Positions 52,607-62,238 of a stretch of DNA of 64,000 bases are shown here, piece after piece; the first letter of the stretch is position 1; each line of letters begins with the position of its first letter. The DNA is from Glycomyces sp. NRRL B-16210. GTDB lineage: Bacteria; Actinomycetota; Actinomycetes; Mycobacteriales; Micromonosporaceae. The notes below the pieces were generated by a model, which was not told where the DNA came from, did no database searches, and worked only from the letters and a program-made list of their open reading frames with translations. Both the position numbers and the translations under genes were made by a program. Location: NCBI RefSeq assembly GCF_000719515.1, contig NZ_JOGR01000001.1:434001-498000 (forward strand), given 5' to 3'.

Positions 52607-52661
52607 GTCGGAAGAAGATTCAAAGCGACAATCCCTCGGATCAGCAAGGGGACTTCACAGC

Positions 52662-53789
52662 ATGATGACCAAAGCCCTGAAAGGGTCGCTGGCCGCTGCC
52701 GCGGGCCTGGCGCTCGCCCTCAGCGGGGCGGCCGTAGGCCACGCCCAAGACGACGACGGAGGCGCCCACACCTCGGCCTCCGGCTCCGTCAGCACCAGCA
52801 CGGGGATCCAGCTCCGCGGACACGTCGGCACCACCGCCCGGAGCCCGCACGCCTCCCTGATCAGCCTCGACCTGGGCGACGGCGAATCGCGCACCGTGTA
52901 CTGCATCCAGTTCAACGTGCCGCTCCAGGACGCCTACACCCACGAAGAGCGCGCCTGGGAGGACGTGCCGGTCGAGCAGCTCCCGCTCGTGCTCGGCGTC
53001 CTCGTCAACGGCTTCAACGGCTCCAACGCCGCCGAGCTCCTCACCGCCGCCGAAGCCGACGGCGAAGACCTCGAGAGCTACACCGCCGAGCAGGTCGCCT
53101 ACGCGGGCACGCAGTCCGCGATCTGGTCCCTGACCGACGGCTGGACGCTCAACCCGAACACCGGCGAAGGCAGCACCTTCGGCGGCCCCGGCGTCGACAA
53201 CGCCGTCACCGCGATCCAGGACTACCTGCTCGCCGAGTCCGAGCCGATCGACGAGCCCGACTTCGCGCCCTACTTCGAGGTCGACGAGTCCGAAGCGGCC
53301 GTCGAAGGCACCAAGGTCGGCCCCTACACGGTCCAGACCAACCTCGACGAGCTCTCCTTCACCCAGCCCGACAACGCGACCGTCGTCGACGAGAACGGCG
53401 TCGAGCTCACCTCCTTCACCGACGGCCAGACCTTCTACGTCATCCTCGACGAGGAGGCCACCACCTCGGTGACCCTGGAGACCGACACCTACACCTGGAC
53501 CACCCCGGCCGGACGCACCTTCGTCCCCGTCACCGACAGCGGTGAGAACGTCGAAGGCCAGCGCCTCATCCTCGCCGAGGAGTACCCCAGCACCTACACC
53601 CCGGACTTCGACCTCGAGATCACCATCGAGGAAGTCCCCTCCGAGTCGCCCAAGCCGCAGCTGCCGGTCACCGGCGCCAGCCTGACCATGGTCGCCTCCG
53701 TCGGCGGCGCGGTCCTGCTCGCCGGCGTCGGCGCGATGGTGCTCATGCGCCGCCGCGCCGCCCGCGCAGACTGGGGCTCGGACGCTTAA
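52662..53789 (+). CDS. LPXTG-anchored thioester-domain (TED) surface protein 2
   Basis: 375 aa, same layout as the protein before it. Signal peptide (LAAAAGLALALSGAAVGHAQ), thioester pair Cys81 (VYCIQFN) and Gln151 (AYAGTQSAIW), a beta-rich stalk, then LPVTG at about residue 334 with a hydrophobic helix and RRRAAR. A 10-residue tail extends beyond the usual Arg stop. The second Met (52665) is an alternative start. The two TED proteins share architecture but little stalk sequence, suggesting different targets. Confidence 0.85.
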   Translation: MMTKALKGSLAAAAGLALALSGAAVGHAQDDDGGAHTSASGSVSTSTGIQLRGHVGTTARSPHASLISLDLGDGESRTVYCIQFNVPLQDAYTHEERAWEDVPVEQLPLVLGVLVNGFNGSNAAELLTAAEADGEDLESYTAEQVAYAGTQSAIWSLTDGWTLNPNTGEGSTFGGPGVDNAVTAIQDYLLAESEPIDEPDFAPYFEVDESEAAVEGTKVGPYTVQTNLDELSFTQPDNATVVDENGVELTSFTDGQTFYVILDEEATTSVTLETDTYTWTTPAGRTFVPVTDSGENVEGQRLILAEEYPSTYTPDFDLEITIEEVPSESPKPQLPVTGASLTMVASVGGAVLLAGVGAMVLMRRRAARADWGSDA

Positions 53790-53813
53790 CGACAAGCGAA
53801 CACCGCGATAACC

Positions 53814-53850
53814 GCCACACGCCCGCTGGTCACACCGGCGGGCGTGTGGC
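53814..53850 (+). terminator. Terminator after TED protein gene 2
   Basis: A 13-bp perfect stem GCCACACGCCCGC / GCGGGCGTGTGGC with an 11-base loop. Its 3' edge touches the -10 box of the next unit. Confidence 0.72.
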
Positions 53851-53855
53851 ATACT
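53850..53855 (+). promoter_or_regulatory. -10 box CATACT before the leader peptide
   Basis: CATACT is followed by six bases and the GTG at 53862, so the leader peptide mRNA is probably leaderless. TGGTCA at 53827-53832 is a weak -35 at 17-base spacing. Confidence 0.45.
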
Positions 53856-53861
53856 TGCCCC

Positions 53862-53930
53862 GTGACGCAGAGCGCGCGATTTTACTTTTACTACGGCCGG
53901 AACCGTCCGAGCCGTAGGTCGTCGCGCTGA
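53862..53930 (+). CDS. Phe/Tyr leader peptide of the chorismate mutase attenuator
   Basis: A 22-codon frame from GTG to TGA. Codons 7-11 read Phe-Tyr-Phe-Tyr-Tyr (TTT TAC TTT TAC TAC), a run expected by chance only rarely in such GC-rich DNA, and TTT is otherwise rare here. The end is Arg/Ser-rich. It lies 100 bases before chorismate mutase and is followed by alternative RNA hairpins and a terminator, so its translation speed would report charged Phe and Tyr tRNA. Confidence 0.75.
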   Translation: MTQSARFYFYYGRNRPSRRSSR

Positions 53931-53972
53931 ACACAGACCTACAGGCCCCGGGCGAACAGCCCGGGGCCTTTT
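53891..53972 (+). promoter_or_regulatory. Transcription attenuator of chorismate mutase
   Basis: Segment 1 CTACGGC (53891-53897) pairs with GCCGTAG (53911-53917). Segment 2 GTAGGTC (53914-53920) can instead pair with GACCTAC (53936-53942). The terminator AGGCCCCGGGC-GAACA-GCCCGGGGCCT (53943-53969) ends in TTTT. A ribosome stalled on the Phe/Tyr codons would block segment 1 and free segment 2 for the alternative hairpin that abuts the terminator. Confidence 0.7.
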
Positions 53973-54029
53973 GCACGCCCAGGGCCACCGCCCGGAGTTC
54001 GATCCGCATCGTTCTGAGGAGAAGCCCTG

Positions 54030-54296
54030 ATGACCACCACCACGACCGAGGTCGCGACCGAAGAGCTCGGCGAGCTGCGCCAGGAGATCGACGGCCTCGA
54101 CGCCGAGATCATCCGGCTGTGGCGCCGGCGCGCCGAAGTCTCCAAGCGCATCGGCGAGATCCGCATGGCCAACGGCGGCACCCGCCTGGTCCTCGACCGC
54201 GAACGCGCCATCCTCGACAAGTACCGCGAAGCCCTCGGCGAGGACGGCACCCAGATCGCGATGCTCATCCTCCGCTCCGGCCGCGGCCCGCTCTAG
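54030..54296 (+). CDS. Chorismate mutase, AroQ type
   Basis: 88 aa, the all-helical AroQ fold. Active-site residues fit the family: ELRQEIDGLDAEIIRLWRRR holds the first catalytic Arg, and then comes VSKRIGEIRMANG with Lys/Arg. RLVLDRERAILDKYREALG completes the third helix. It converts chorismate to prephenate for Phe and Tyr synthesis. GAGGAGA precedes the ATG. It has a leader peptide attenuator upstream and is probably a single-gene unit. Confidence 0.9.
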   Translation: MTTTTTEVATEELGELRQEIDGLDAEIIRLWRRRAEVSKRIGEIRMANGGTRLVLDRERAILDKYREALGEDGTQIAMLILRSGRGPL

Positions 54297-54411
54297 CAGG
54301 CGCCGAGCGCCGTCGAGGCCCGGGCGGGCCGCCTGAGCGAGAACCACTGCGCGCCCGCTCGGCCCGCAAGCGTCGCCGAGTGCGGCCGGCCCCGTCGGAT
54401 TTCCGCTCAGA

Positions 54412-54432
54412 CGGCCCCGCCGGGCGGGGCCG
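54412..54432 (+). terminator. Terminator hairpin after chorismate mutase
   Basis: CGGCCCCGCC and GGCGGGGCCG flank a single G; in practice an 8-bp stem with a five-base loop. Confidence 0.55.
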
Positions 54433-54459
54433 CGCCGGAGGATGTCGTACCCGGCGCGG

Positions 54460-54465
54460 CATAAT
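54460..54465 (+). promoter_or_regulatory. -10 box CATAAT before the helicase gene
   Basis: CATAAT ends nine bases before the ATG at 54475; no ribosome site, so the leader would be very short. Confidence 0.4.
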
Positions 54466-54474
54466 TGGGACCCT

Positions 54475-56708
<2,234 letters not shown>

Positions 56709-56712
<4 letters not shown>

Positions 56713-57500
56713 CGCAGGTCGAGCCCGGCCTCCGCCAGGTAGTGCAGGGGCTCGACCGGCCGTCCGTCCACGTGCACCTCGAAGTGGACGTGGGAGCCGA
56801 AGGAGAAGCCGGTGTTCCCCGCGCGCGAGATCTGCTCGCCCGCGTCCACGTACTGGCCCGGCTGCACGAGCACCTCGGAGTTGTGGGCGTAGTAGGTCTC
56901 CACGCCCTCGCCGTGGTCGATGATCACGAGGTTCCCGAAGCCCGACTCCCAGCCGGCGTGCTTGACCGTGCCCGGGTAGGAGGCGTAGACCGGGTCGCCG
57001 GTGGCGGCGTCGAAGTCGACGCCGTTGTGGTTGCGGCCCCAGCGCTCCCCGAACAGGGAGGTGATGGTGATGTGGTCGAGCATCGGGGTCCACTCGATCT
57101 GCGGGGCCTGGACTGAGACCGGCGAGGTCCGCTCGGTCCGCACCGGCTCGGGGGGCGCCTCGGTCGCGGCCGAGGCCGGCGCCGCGTTCGCGGCCGGGGC
57201 CTCGACGGCGGTGACGGTCTCAGGGGCGCTCGACTCGGCGGCGAGCGCGGCGATGTCGGCGACCGCCTGGGACTCGGCGGCGGGGCCCTCCTCGGAGGGG
57301 AGCCCGGCGGCCGTGGCCATGGCGACGATGGACGCCCCGGCGACCGCCGAGCCGACCACCGCGCTGTAGCGGCGCTGCGATCCGGAGAGGATCGGCGCGA
57401 GCTCGGCCGCCCACGAGGCGCGGTGCTGGCCCCTCGTGCGGTGCGGCCGGTTGGCGTGGCGCCTGATCGTATAGGCGCCGACCGGTCCGGTGTCGGACAA
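56709..57500 (-). CDS. M23 (LytM-type) zinc metallopeptidase, cell wall hydrolase
   Basis: 263 aa. One membrane/signal segment (YSAVVGSAVAGASIVAMATA, residues ~45-65) follows a basic N-terminus; an Ala/Pro/Glu-rich linker leads to the peptidase domain. The catalytic motifs are intact: HNGVDFDA (H-x3-D), and HVHFEVHVDG (HxH). It cleaves peptidoglycan cross-bridges or serves as an activator. The TTG start is supported by GGAGGAAAGC directly before it. Its stop interlocks with the helicase stop in CTAA. Confidence 0.87.
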
Positions 57501-57751
57501 GCTTTCCTCCCGCTTGACGGAGCCTGCGGGTCATCGAAGCGCCCCGCCCGGTCGGCGGGCCGTCGACGCGCTCAGGCCGTGGCTGCGCCCATCGGACGGG
57601 GTCGCGGGGCCGGGCCGCTGAGCGGCGGGGCTCCGGGGGGCCGACCGTGAGCTTGGCAACCGGGACACCGTAACGCCGCTTGCGCCGGACGGGCGAGATT
57701 CGTCACCGCCCGGCGTGTTGCGACAATCAGGGCATTTCGGGAGGGTAGTGC
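57501..57751 (-). promoter_or_regulatory. 250-base leader region of the M23 gene
   Basis: No gene is visible. The minus-strand leader is long and rich in short hairpins. It ends CCCGCAGGCTCC-GTCAAGCGG just before the ribosome site, which loosely resembles the 3' end of ydaO-type (cyclic di-AMP) riboswitches that often control such hydrolases. This is weak evidence. Confidence 0.25.
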
Positions 57752-58741
57752 TCAGGCGTTCTCAAGCGCCTCTTTGGATTCGGTGAAGAGCCGGACGATC
57801 TCGGGGCGGACCTCGGCGCGCTCGGACAGCGGCGCGGCCCACCGGACGCGCAGGGGCACTTCAGTGCCGTCAACGAGGGCCGCGAAGTCGGCGCCCTCGC
57901 CGTCGAAGCCGGTCATGCGCGCCGACTCGGCCGCGCGCTGACCGCCCGCGCCCTGGCAGATGACGAGCGTGTCGGCGGCGTGGTCGGTGTTCATGTGGTG
58001 GCAGATCGCGGCGACGACCTTGGGCGCGAACGGGTTCTTGCCGAGACCGGCGGCGAGGCCGCCGATCATCGCGCCGTTGTGGTCGTAGGCGAGGAGGACC
58101 TCGTCGATGAGGCGCAGCCGCTCGTCCTCGGGCAGGTCGACCGCGTCGAGCCGGGCCCGGTACTCCTCTTTGAAGGCCTTGGGGCTGGCGATCCCCTCGA
58201 AGGAGTAGAAGGCCGCGCCGCGGTCCTCGAAGCCGTAGTTGCGCTTGGCGGCCTTGCCGAACGCCTGCCCGCCGGACAGGTCGCCGAGGTAGCGGGTGTA
58301 GGCGTGGGCGATGTAGCCGCCGGGCCAGTCGGCCGCGACCTCGTTGATGCGGTCCACATAGGCGCGGGTCTCGGGAAGCGGCTCGATCCCCGAACGCCAC
58401 TTGGGGCCCATGAGGAACGCGAGGTCGGCCTCGATGGCGCCCAGGCGCGCGAGCTCGTCGAACACGAACGGCCCGGCCACCGGGTCGGCGGCGAAGCGCG
58501 CCCCGGCCGCCTCGATCGCCGCGTAGACGAAGTACTGCTGGGCGTGCCAGCGGGTGTAGTCGTCGACGCTGAGCGAGCCGTCGAAGAGCCGGTCGAACAC
58601 GCCGGGGGTCTTCTCGGCGGCCTCCTCGGCCGAGGGGTCGAGCCCCTGGTGGCGCGACCACGAGGCCTCGCGGATCCGGGCCGAGAACGGCCGATTCCCG
58701 GTGTGCGCCGGGTCGTTCACGGCGGCGGTGTCAGCAGGCAT
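57752..58741 (-). CDS. Heme oxygenase fused to a DUF2470 domain
   Basis: 329 aa. The first ~220 residues are a biliverdin-producing heme oxygenase: RIREASWSRHQGLD with the proximal His31, YTRWHAQQYFVYAAIE and the distal-helix motif YTRYLGDLSGGQAFGK. The last ~90 residues (VVAAICHHMNTDHAADTLVI) form a DUF2470 domain, a heme-binding fold known from HugZ-type enzymes. It breaks down heme for iron. An IdeR/DtxR-type box lies 39 bases upstream of the ATG, so iron should repress it. Confidence 0.88.
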   Translation of the reverse strand: MPADTAAVNDPAHTGNRPFSARIREASWSRHQGLDPSAEEAAEKTPGVFDRLFDGSLSVDDYTRWHAQQYFVYAAIEAAGARFAADPVAGPFVFDELARLGAIEADLAFLMGPKWRSGIEPLPETRAYVDRINEVAADWPGGYIAHAYTRYLGDLSGGQAFGKAAKRNYGFEDRGAAFYSFEGIASPKAFKEEYRARLDAVDLPEDERLRLIDEVLLAYDHNGAMIGGLAAGLGKNPFAPKVVAAICHHMNTDHAADTLVICQGAGGQRAAESARMTGFDGEGADFAALVDGTEVPLRVRWAAPLSERAEVRPEIVRLFTESKEALENA

Positions 58742-58780
58742 GGGCGGGTTCCCTCTCGAAACGGCGGACCAGGGCAGGGG

Positions 58781-58799
58781 TAAGGCAAGCCTAACCTAT
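58781..58799 (-). promoter_or_regulatory. IdeR/DtxR-type iron box
   Basis: The minus strand reads ATAGGTTAGGCTTGCCTTA, matching 15 of 19 positions of the TTAGGTTAGGCTAACCTAA consensus. It overlaps the TAGGTT that would serve as -10 box of the heme oxygenase gene. Confidence 0.72.
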
Positions 58800-59013
58800 A
58801 GGAGCGACCGAGGCCACGCCGACGAATTCCCGACCCGTGAGCGGGCGCTCCGGGCCCATCGGAGAGAATGGTGCGAGCCGCACCCGCCGGTACGGCCGAA
58901 CCAGAAAGAGCGCGAGAATCACGGTCGCAAGCCTTCCCTACTGCGAGCCGACTGTGGCACCATGGGCTCCTGGTCCCCTTGACAGCACATACTCACACCT
59001 CACGGGAGGCCTC

Positions 59014-59355
59014 GTGAATCCGGTCAGACTACTCAAGAAGCTTGGCTCTGCCATCGCTGTGGGCCTCATCGCTCTCGGGCTGATCGCCGGTACCGCTGCC
59101 GCCGCCAACGCCGGAGGCTCCGGTGAGATCGCCCGTGCGGGCGGCGGATCCGGTGAGATCGCGTCGGTCGACTCGGGCGGCGGATCCGGTGAGATCGCCT
59201 CCGGCGACGACTCGGGCAGCTCCGGTGAGATCGCCGACGACACCGACGGCGGCTCCGGTGAGATCGCCGACGACATCGACGGCGGCTCCGGCGAGATCGC
59301 GGGCGGATCCGGTGAGATCGCTCGTGTGACCGGCGGCTCGGGCGAGATCGCCTGA
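59014..59355 (+). CDS. Secreted SGEIA-repeat protein
   Basis: 113 aa from a GTG with GGGAGG eight bases upstream. A signal peptide (LLKKLGSAIAVGLIALGLIA, cleavage near AAA-NAG) is followed by eight copies of the pentapeptide SGEIA within a 78-residue mature chain made almost only of Gly, Ser, Asp, Glu, Ile and Ala. Spacers between copies are 2-9 residues, many acidic. No family recognised. Repeats are well kept in DNA (GGCGGATCCGGTGAGATCGC type), which points to recent expansion. The GGDEF/EAL gene starts 25 bases on. Confidence 0.72.
   Translation: MNPVRLLKKLGSAIAVGLIALGLIAGTAAAANAGGSGEIARAGGGSGEIASVDSGGGSGEIASGDDSGSSGEIADDTDGGSGEIADDIDGGSGEIAGGSGEIARVTGGSGEIA
59107..59352 (+). repeat. Eight-fold GGCGGATCCGGTGAGATCGC-like coding repeat
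   Basis: Imperfect tandem units of 21-36 bases, each encoding SGEIA. The last three units are the closest together. Confidence 0.8.
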
Positions 59356-59380
59356 CGCAGCCCTCGAACGTGGACCAGGC

Positions 59381-61912
59381 ATGCCGGTGAGCCGGGAGCA
59401 GCACGAGACGCTCTTTCGCGTCATGCCCCCGGTCGTCACCGGCCTCGTCTACGCCATCGGCCTCGGCGGCCTCGTCCTGTACGGCCCGCCGGACACCTTC
59501 CCCGCGGTGCAGCTGCTGCTGTTCGTGGCGGCCTTCGCGATGGCGCAGGGCCTGCTCGTCCAGCACCACGCCCGCGGGATGCGGATCTCGTTCAACCTCA
59601 CCGACATCCCGCTGGTCATCGCGCTGTTCTTCCTGCCGCCGTTCTGGGTCGTGGCCACCAAGTGCCTCGCCTCGCTGCTGTTCTACGCCGGCCGCTACGT
59701 GCGCGAGGACATCGGGCTGCTCAAGCCGCTGTTCAACGCGGGGCTGACGACCGGCGGCACCGCGGTCGCGGTGTTCTACGTGCAGTACATGGGACTCGGC
59801 GCGGCGGCCGACCCGCGGACCTGGCTGGTCCTGGTGTCGGCCATCATCATCACCGGGCTGTTCACCACGGTGTTCATCTCGCTGATGCTGTACTTCATGT
59901 CCGGTTGGGACAGCGTCGTCAAGGCCTGGATCGGGTTCACGCTCACCTTGATCGGCCCGGTCCTCGCCGGCTGCGTCGGCGTCATGTTCCTGGTGCTGCT
60001 CGACGCCACGATCTGGGCGTCGCTGCTCATCGGCTTCGTCGTCGTCGCGTTCGTCTACCTCGCGCGCAGCTACATGGCGCTGCGCCGCCAGCGGCAGGTC
60101 CTGCGCGAGCTCAACGACTTCACCCAGCTCGTGGTCGACTCGGTGCGCTCCAAGCGGCTCATCGACGCCATGCTCGGGCGCCTGCGGGACATCCTCTCGG
60201 CCGAATCGGCCACGGTGTGGGTGCCGCCCTCGGGCCGCTACCCGCAGATCCGGCTCACCTCCGCGCTCGACGACGCCGGGCTCACCGACCTCGACCCGAT
60301 CCCCGACGCGCTCCAGCGGGGCGTCATGGAATCGGGCAAGGGCGTGCTGCTGAGCCCCAAGAACGGCACCAAGGCCCAGAAGGAGACCCTGGAGGCCGCG
60401 GGCCTGCGCGGGGCGATGCTCGTGCCGCTGCGCTCGGGCGACGAGGTCTACGGGTGCCTGTCGGTCGCCGACCGCATCGGCGGTGAGCTCTCCCACTTCG
60501 TGCCGGTCGACCTGCAACTGCTGGAGACCATCGCCGCGAACGTCGGCATCGCGGTGCAGAACGAGCGGCTGCTCGACCAGCTGCGCTATGACGCCTACCA
60601 CGATCCGCTCACCGGGCTCCCGAGCCGCAGGCGCTCGCTCGCCGCCCTCCAGGAGGCCCTGTCGATCACCGTGACCGGCGAGGTCGTCGCCGTGCTCATG
60701 TTCGATGTGGACTCGCTGCACGAGATCAACGACGCGCTCGGCCACGAGGCCGGGGACACCGCCCTGCTGGAGTTCGCCGGGCGGCTGAAGGCCCACGCGC
60801 CCGCCGGCTCGTTCATCGGCCGCATCGACTCCGACGAGTTCATCCTCCAGACCCGCCTGGCCTCGACCGAGGCCGCGGTGGAGACCGCCCGGCGCCTGCG
60901 CACCGAACTCCAGGGGCCCTTCGAGGTCGGCGGGGTCGCGGTGAGCCTCTCGGCCGCCGTGGGCGTGGTCACCCACCCCGACTTCGCCGCCGACGCCGAC
61001 GAGCTGCTCAAGCGCGCCGACGGGGCGACCCGGCAGGCCAAGCACGCCGCCGACGGCGTGCAGCTGTACCACTCCGGGCTCGAATCGGAGAGCCTGCGGC
61101 GCATCGGCCTCGCCGCCGACCTGCGCCAGGCGCTCGACCGGGGTCGGCTCGAAGTGCACTTCCAGCCGAAGGTCCGCCTCGACCGCGCCCTCAGCGCCCC
61201 CGGGGCCGTCGTCGGCGCCGAGGCCCTCGTCCGCTGGCCCCACCCCACGTTCGGGCTCGTCGCCCCCGAGGAGTTCATCCCCATCGCGGCCTCGACCGGG
61301 CAGCTGGGGCAGCTCACCGAGACCGTGCTCGACGAGGCGCTGCGCCGCTCCGCCGAATGGGCGGGGGAGGACGGGCCGCTGCCGATGGCGGTCAACCTGT
61401 CCCCGCGCACCCTCGCGGACGCCGACTTCCCCGACAAGGTCGCCTCGCTGCTGGAGCGCCACGGCGTCCCGGCCGAGCGGTTGACCTTCGAGATCACCGA
61501 GGACGACGTGGTCTCGGCCGAGCCGCGCCTGACCCCGGCGCTCGACCGGCTCCACGCGATGGGCGTGCGGCTGTCGGTCGACGACTTCGGCACCGGGTAC
61601 TCCTCGCTGGCGTACCTGCGGCGCCTGCCGGTCCAGGAGATCAAGATCGACCTGCGCTTCGTGCAGGGCATGGCCACCGACGCCGACGACCGCGCGATCG
61701 TGGAGGCCGTGCTGGGCCTGGCCCGGCACTTCGCCATCGACGTCGTGGCCGAGGGCATCGAGGCCCACCAGACCGTCGAGGAGCTGCGGGAGCTGGAGTG
61801 CGAGGCCGGCCAGGGCTACTACTTCTCGCGCCCGCTGCCGCCCGACCGGTTCGCCGCGTGGCTCGACGGCCAGGGCGGCGGCAGCGGCCGCAGCCGCCTG
61901 CGGGTGGTCTGA
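59381..61912 (+). CDS. Membrane GAF-GGDEF-EAL cyclic di-GMP signalling protein
   Basis: 843 aa. Seven or eight N-terminal membrane helices (to residue ~230) are followed by a coiled linker, a GAF domain (~245-395), GGDEF (~400-560) and EAL (~570-830). The GGDEF active site reads DSDEF, so cyclase activity is doubtful. The EAL domain keeps EALVRW, NLSPRTLAD, FEITEDD, DDFGTGYSSLAYL, KIDLRFV and AEGIE, consistent with c-di-GMP phosphodiesterase. It is probably in one transcript with the SGEIA gene. Confidence 0.88.
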   Translation: MPVSREQHETLFRVMPPVVTGLVYAIGLGGLVLYGPPDTFPAVQLLLFVAAFAMAQGLLVQHHARGMRISFNLTDIPLVIALFFLPPFWVVATKCLASLLFYAGRYVREDIGLLKPLFNAGLTTGGTAVAVFYVQYMGLGAAADPRTWLVLVSAIIITGLFTTVFISLMLYFMSGWDSVVKAWIGFTLTLIGPVLAGCVGVMFLVLLDATIWASLLIGFVVVAFVYLARSYMALRRQRQVLRELNDFTQLVVDSVRSKRLIDAMLGRLRDILSAESATVWVPPSGRYPQIRLTSALDDAGLTDLDPIPDALQRGVMESGKGVLLSPKNGTKAQKETLEAAGLRGAMLVPLRSGDEVYGCLSVADRIGGELSHFVPVDLQLLETIAANVGIAVQNERLLDQLRYDAYHDPLTGLPSRRRSLAALQEALSITVTGEVVAVLMFDVDSLHEINDALGHEAGDTALLEFAGRLKAHAPAGSFIGRIDSDEFILQTRLASTEAAVETARRLRTELQGPFEVGGVAVSLSAAVGVVTHPDFAADADELLKRADGATRQAKHAADGVQLYHSGLESESLRRIGLAADLRQALDRGRLEVHFQPKVRLDRALSAPGAVVGAEALVRWPHPTFGLVAPEEFIPIAASTGQLGQLTETVLDEALRRSAEWAGEDGPLPMAVNLSPRTLADADFPDKVASLLERHGVPAERLTFEITEDDVVSAEPRLTPALDRLHAMGVRLSVDDFGTGYSSLAYLRRLPVQEIKIDLRFVQGMATDADDRAIVEAVLGLARHFAIDVVAEGIEAHQTVEELRELECEAGQGYYFSRPLPPDRFAAWLDGQGGGSGRSRLRVV

Positions 61913-62009
61913 GGAGGCGCTGTGGCGCGCACCGCAAGCCGGGCCCCGGGTCGGCCGCACGGCCGCGATCATGTAGTCTTGTCAAGGCCGCGCGGGATAC
62001 CGGGCGATC

Positions 62010-62082
62010 GCCCCAATAGCTCAGTCGGTAGAGCGTCTCCATGGTAAGGAGAAGGTCTGCGGTTCGATTCCGCATTGGGGCT
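62010..62082 (+). tRNA. thrT: tRNA-Thr(GGU)
   Basis: 73 nt. Acceptor GCCCCAA/TTGGGGC, discriminator T, D arm AGCTCAGTCGGTAGAGC, anticodon stem TCTCC/GGAGA with loop ATGGTAA (anticodon GGT), T loop TTCGATT. CCA not encoded. Confidence 0.95.
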
Positions 62083-62166
62083 CGGAAGCACTTCAAACCG
62101 GATTCGGTCGAGTGCTGTACTGCTCACCCGGTAATTTCCGCTCACACAGGGTGGCAGTGAGCGCAC

Positions 62167-62238
62167 GGCGGTGTAGCTCAGTGGTAGAGCAAACGACTCA
62201 TAATCGTTGTGTCGGCAGTTCGATCCTGCCCATCGCTA
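62167..62238 (+). tRNA. metT: tRNA-Met(CAU), elongator
   Basis: 72 nt. Acceptor GGCGGTG pairs with CATCGCT (two wobble pairs). The anticodon stem AACGA/TCGTT closes CTCATAA (anticodon CAT). It lacks the initiator's GGG/CCC anticodon-stem pairs, so it is the elongator form. It lies 85 bases after tRNA-Thr. Confidence 0.92.

Noticed and set aside
59107..59352. CRISPR-like repeat array
   Set aside because: Repeats are in frame, encode SGEIA, vary in spacing by multiples of three, and lie within a signal-peptide protein.
59066..61972. 968-codon open frame on the minus strand
   Set aside because: It is antisense to the GGDEF/EAL gene and the SGEIA gene. GC-rich coding strands produce such long stop-free shadows; the product has no recognisable motif and is rich in Arg, Asp and His.
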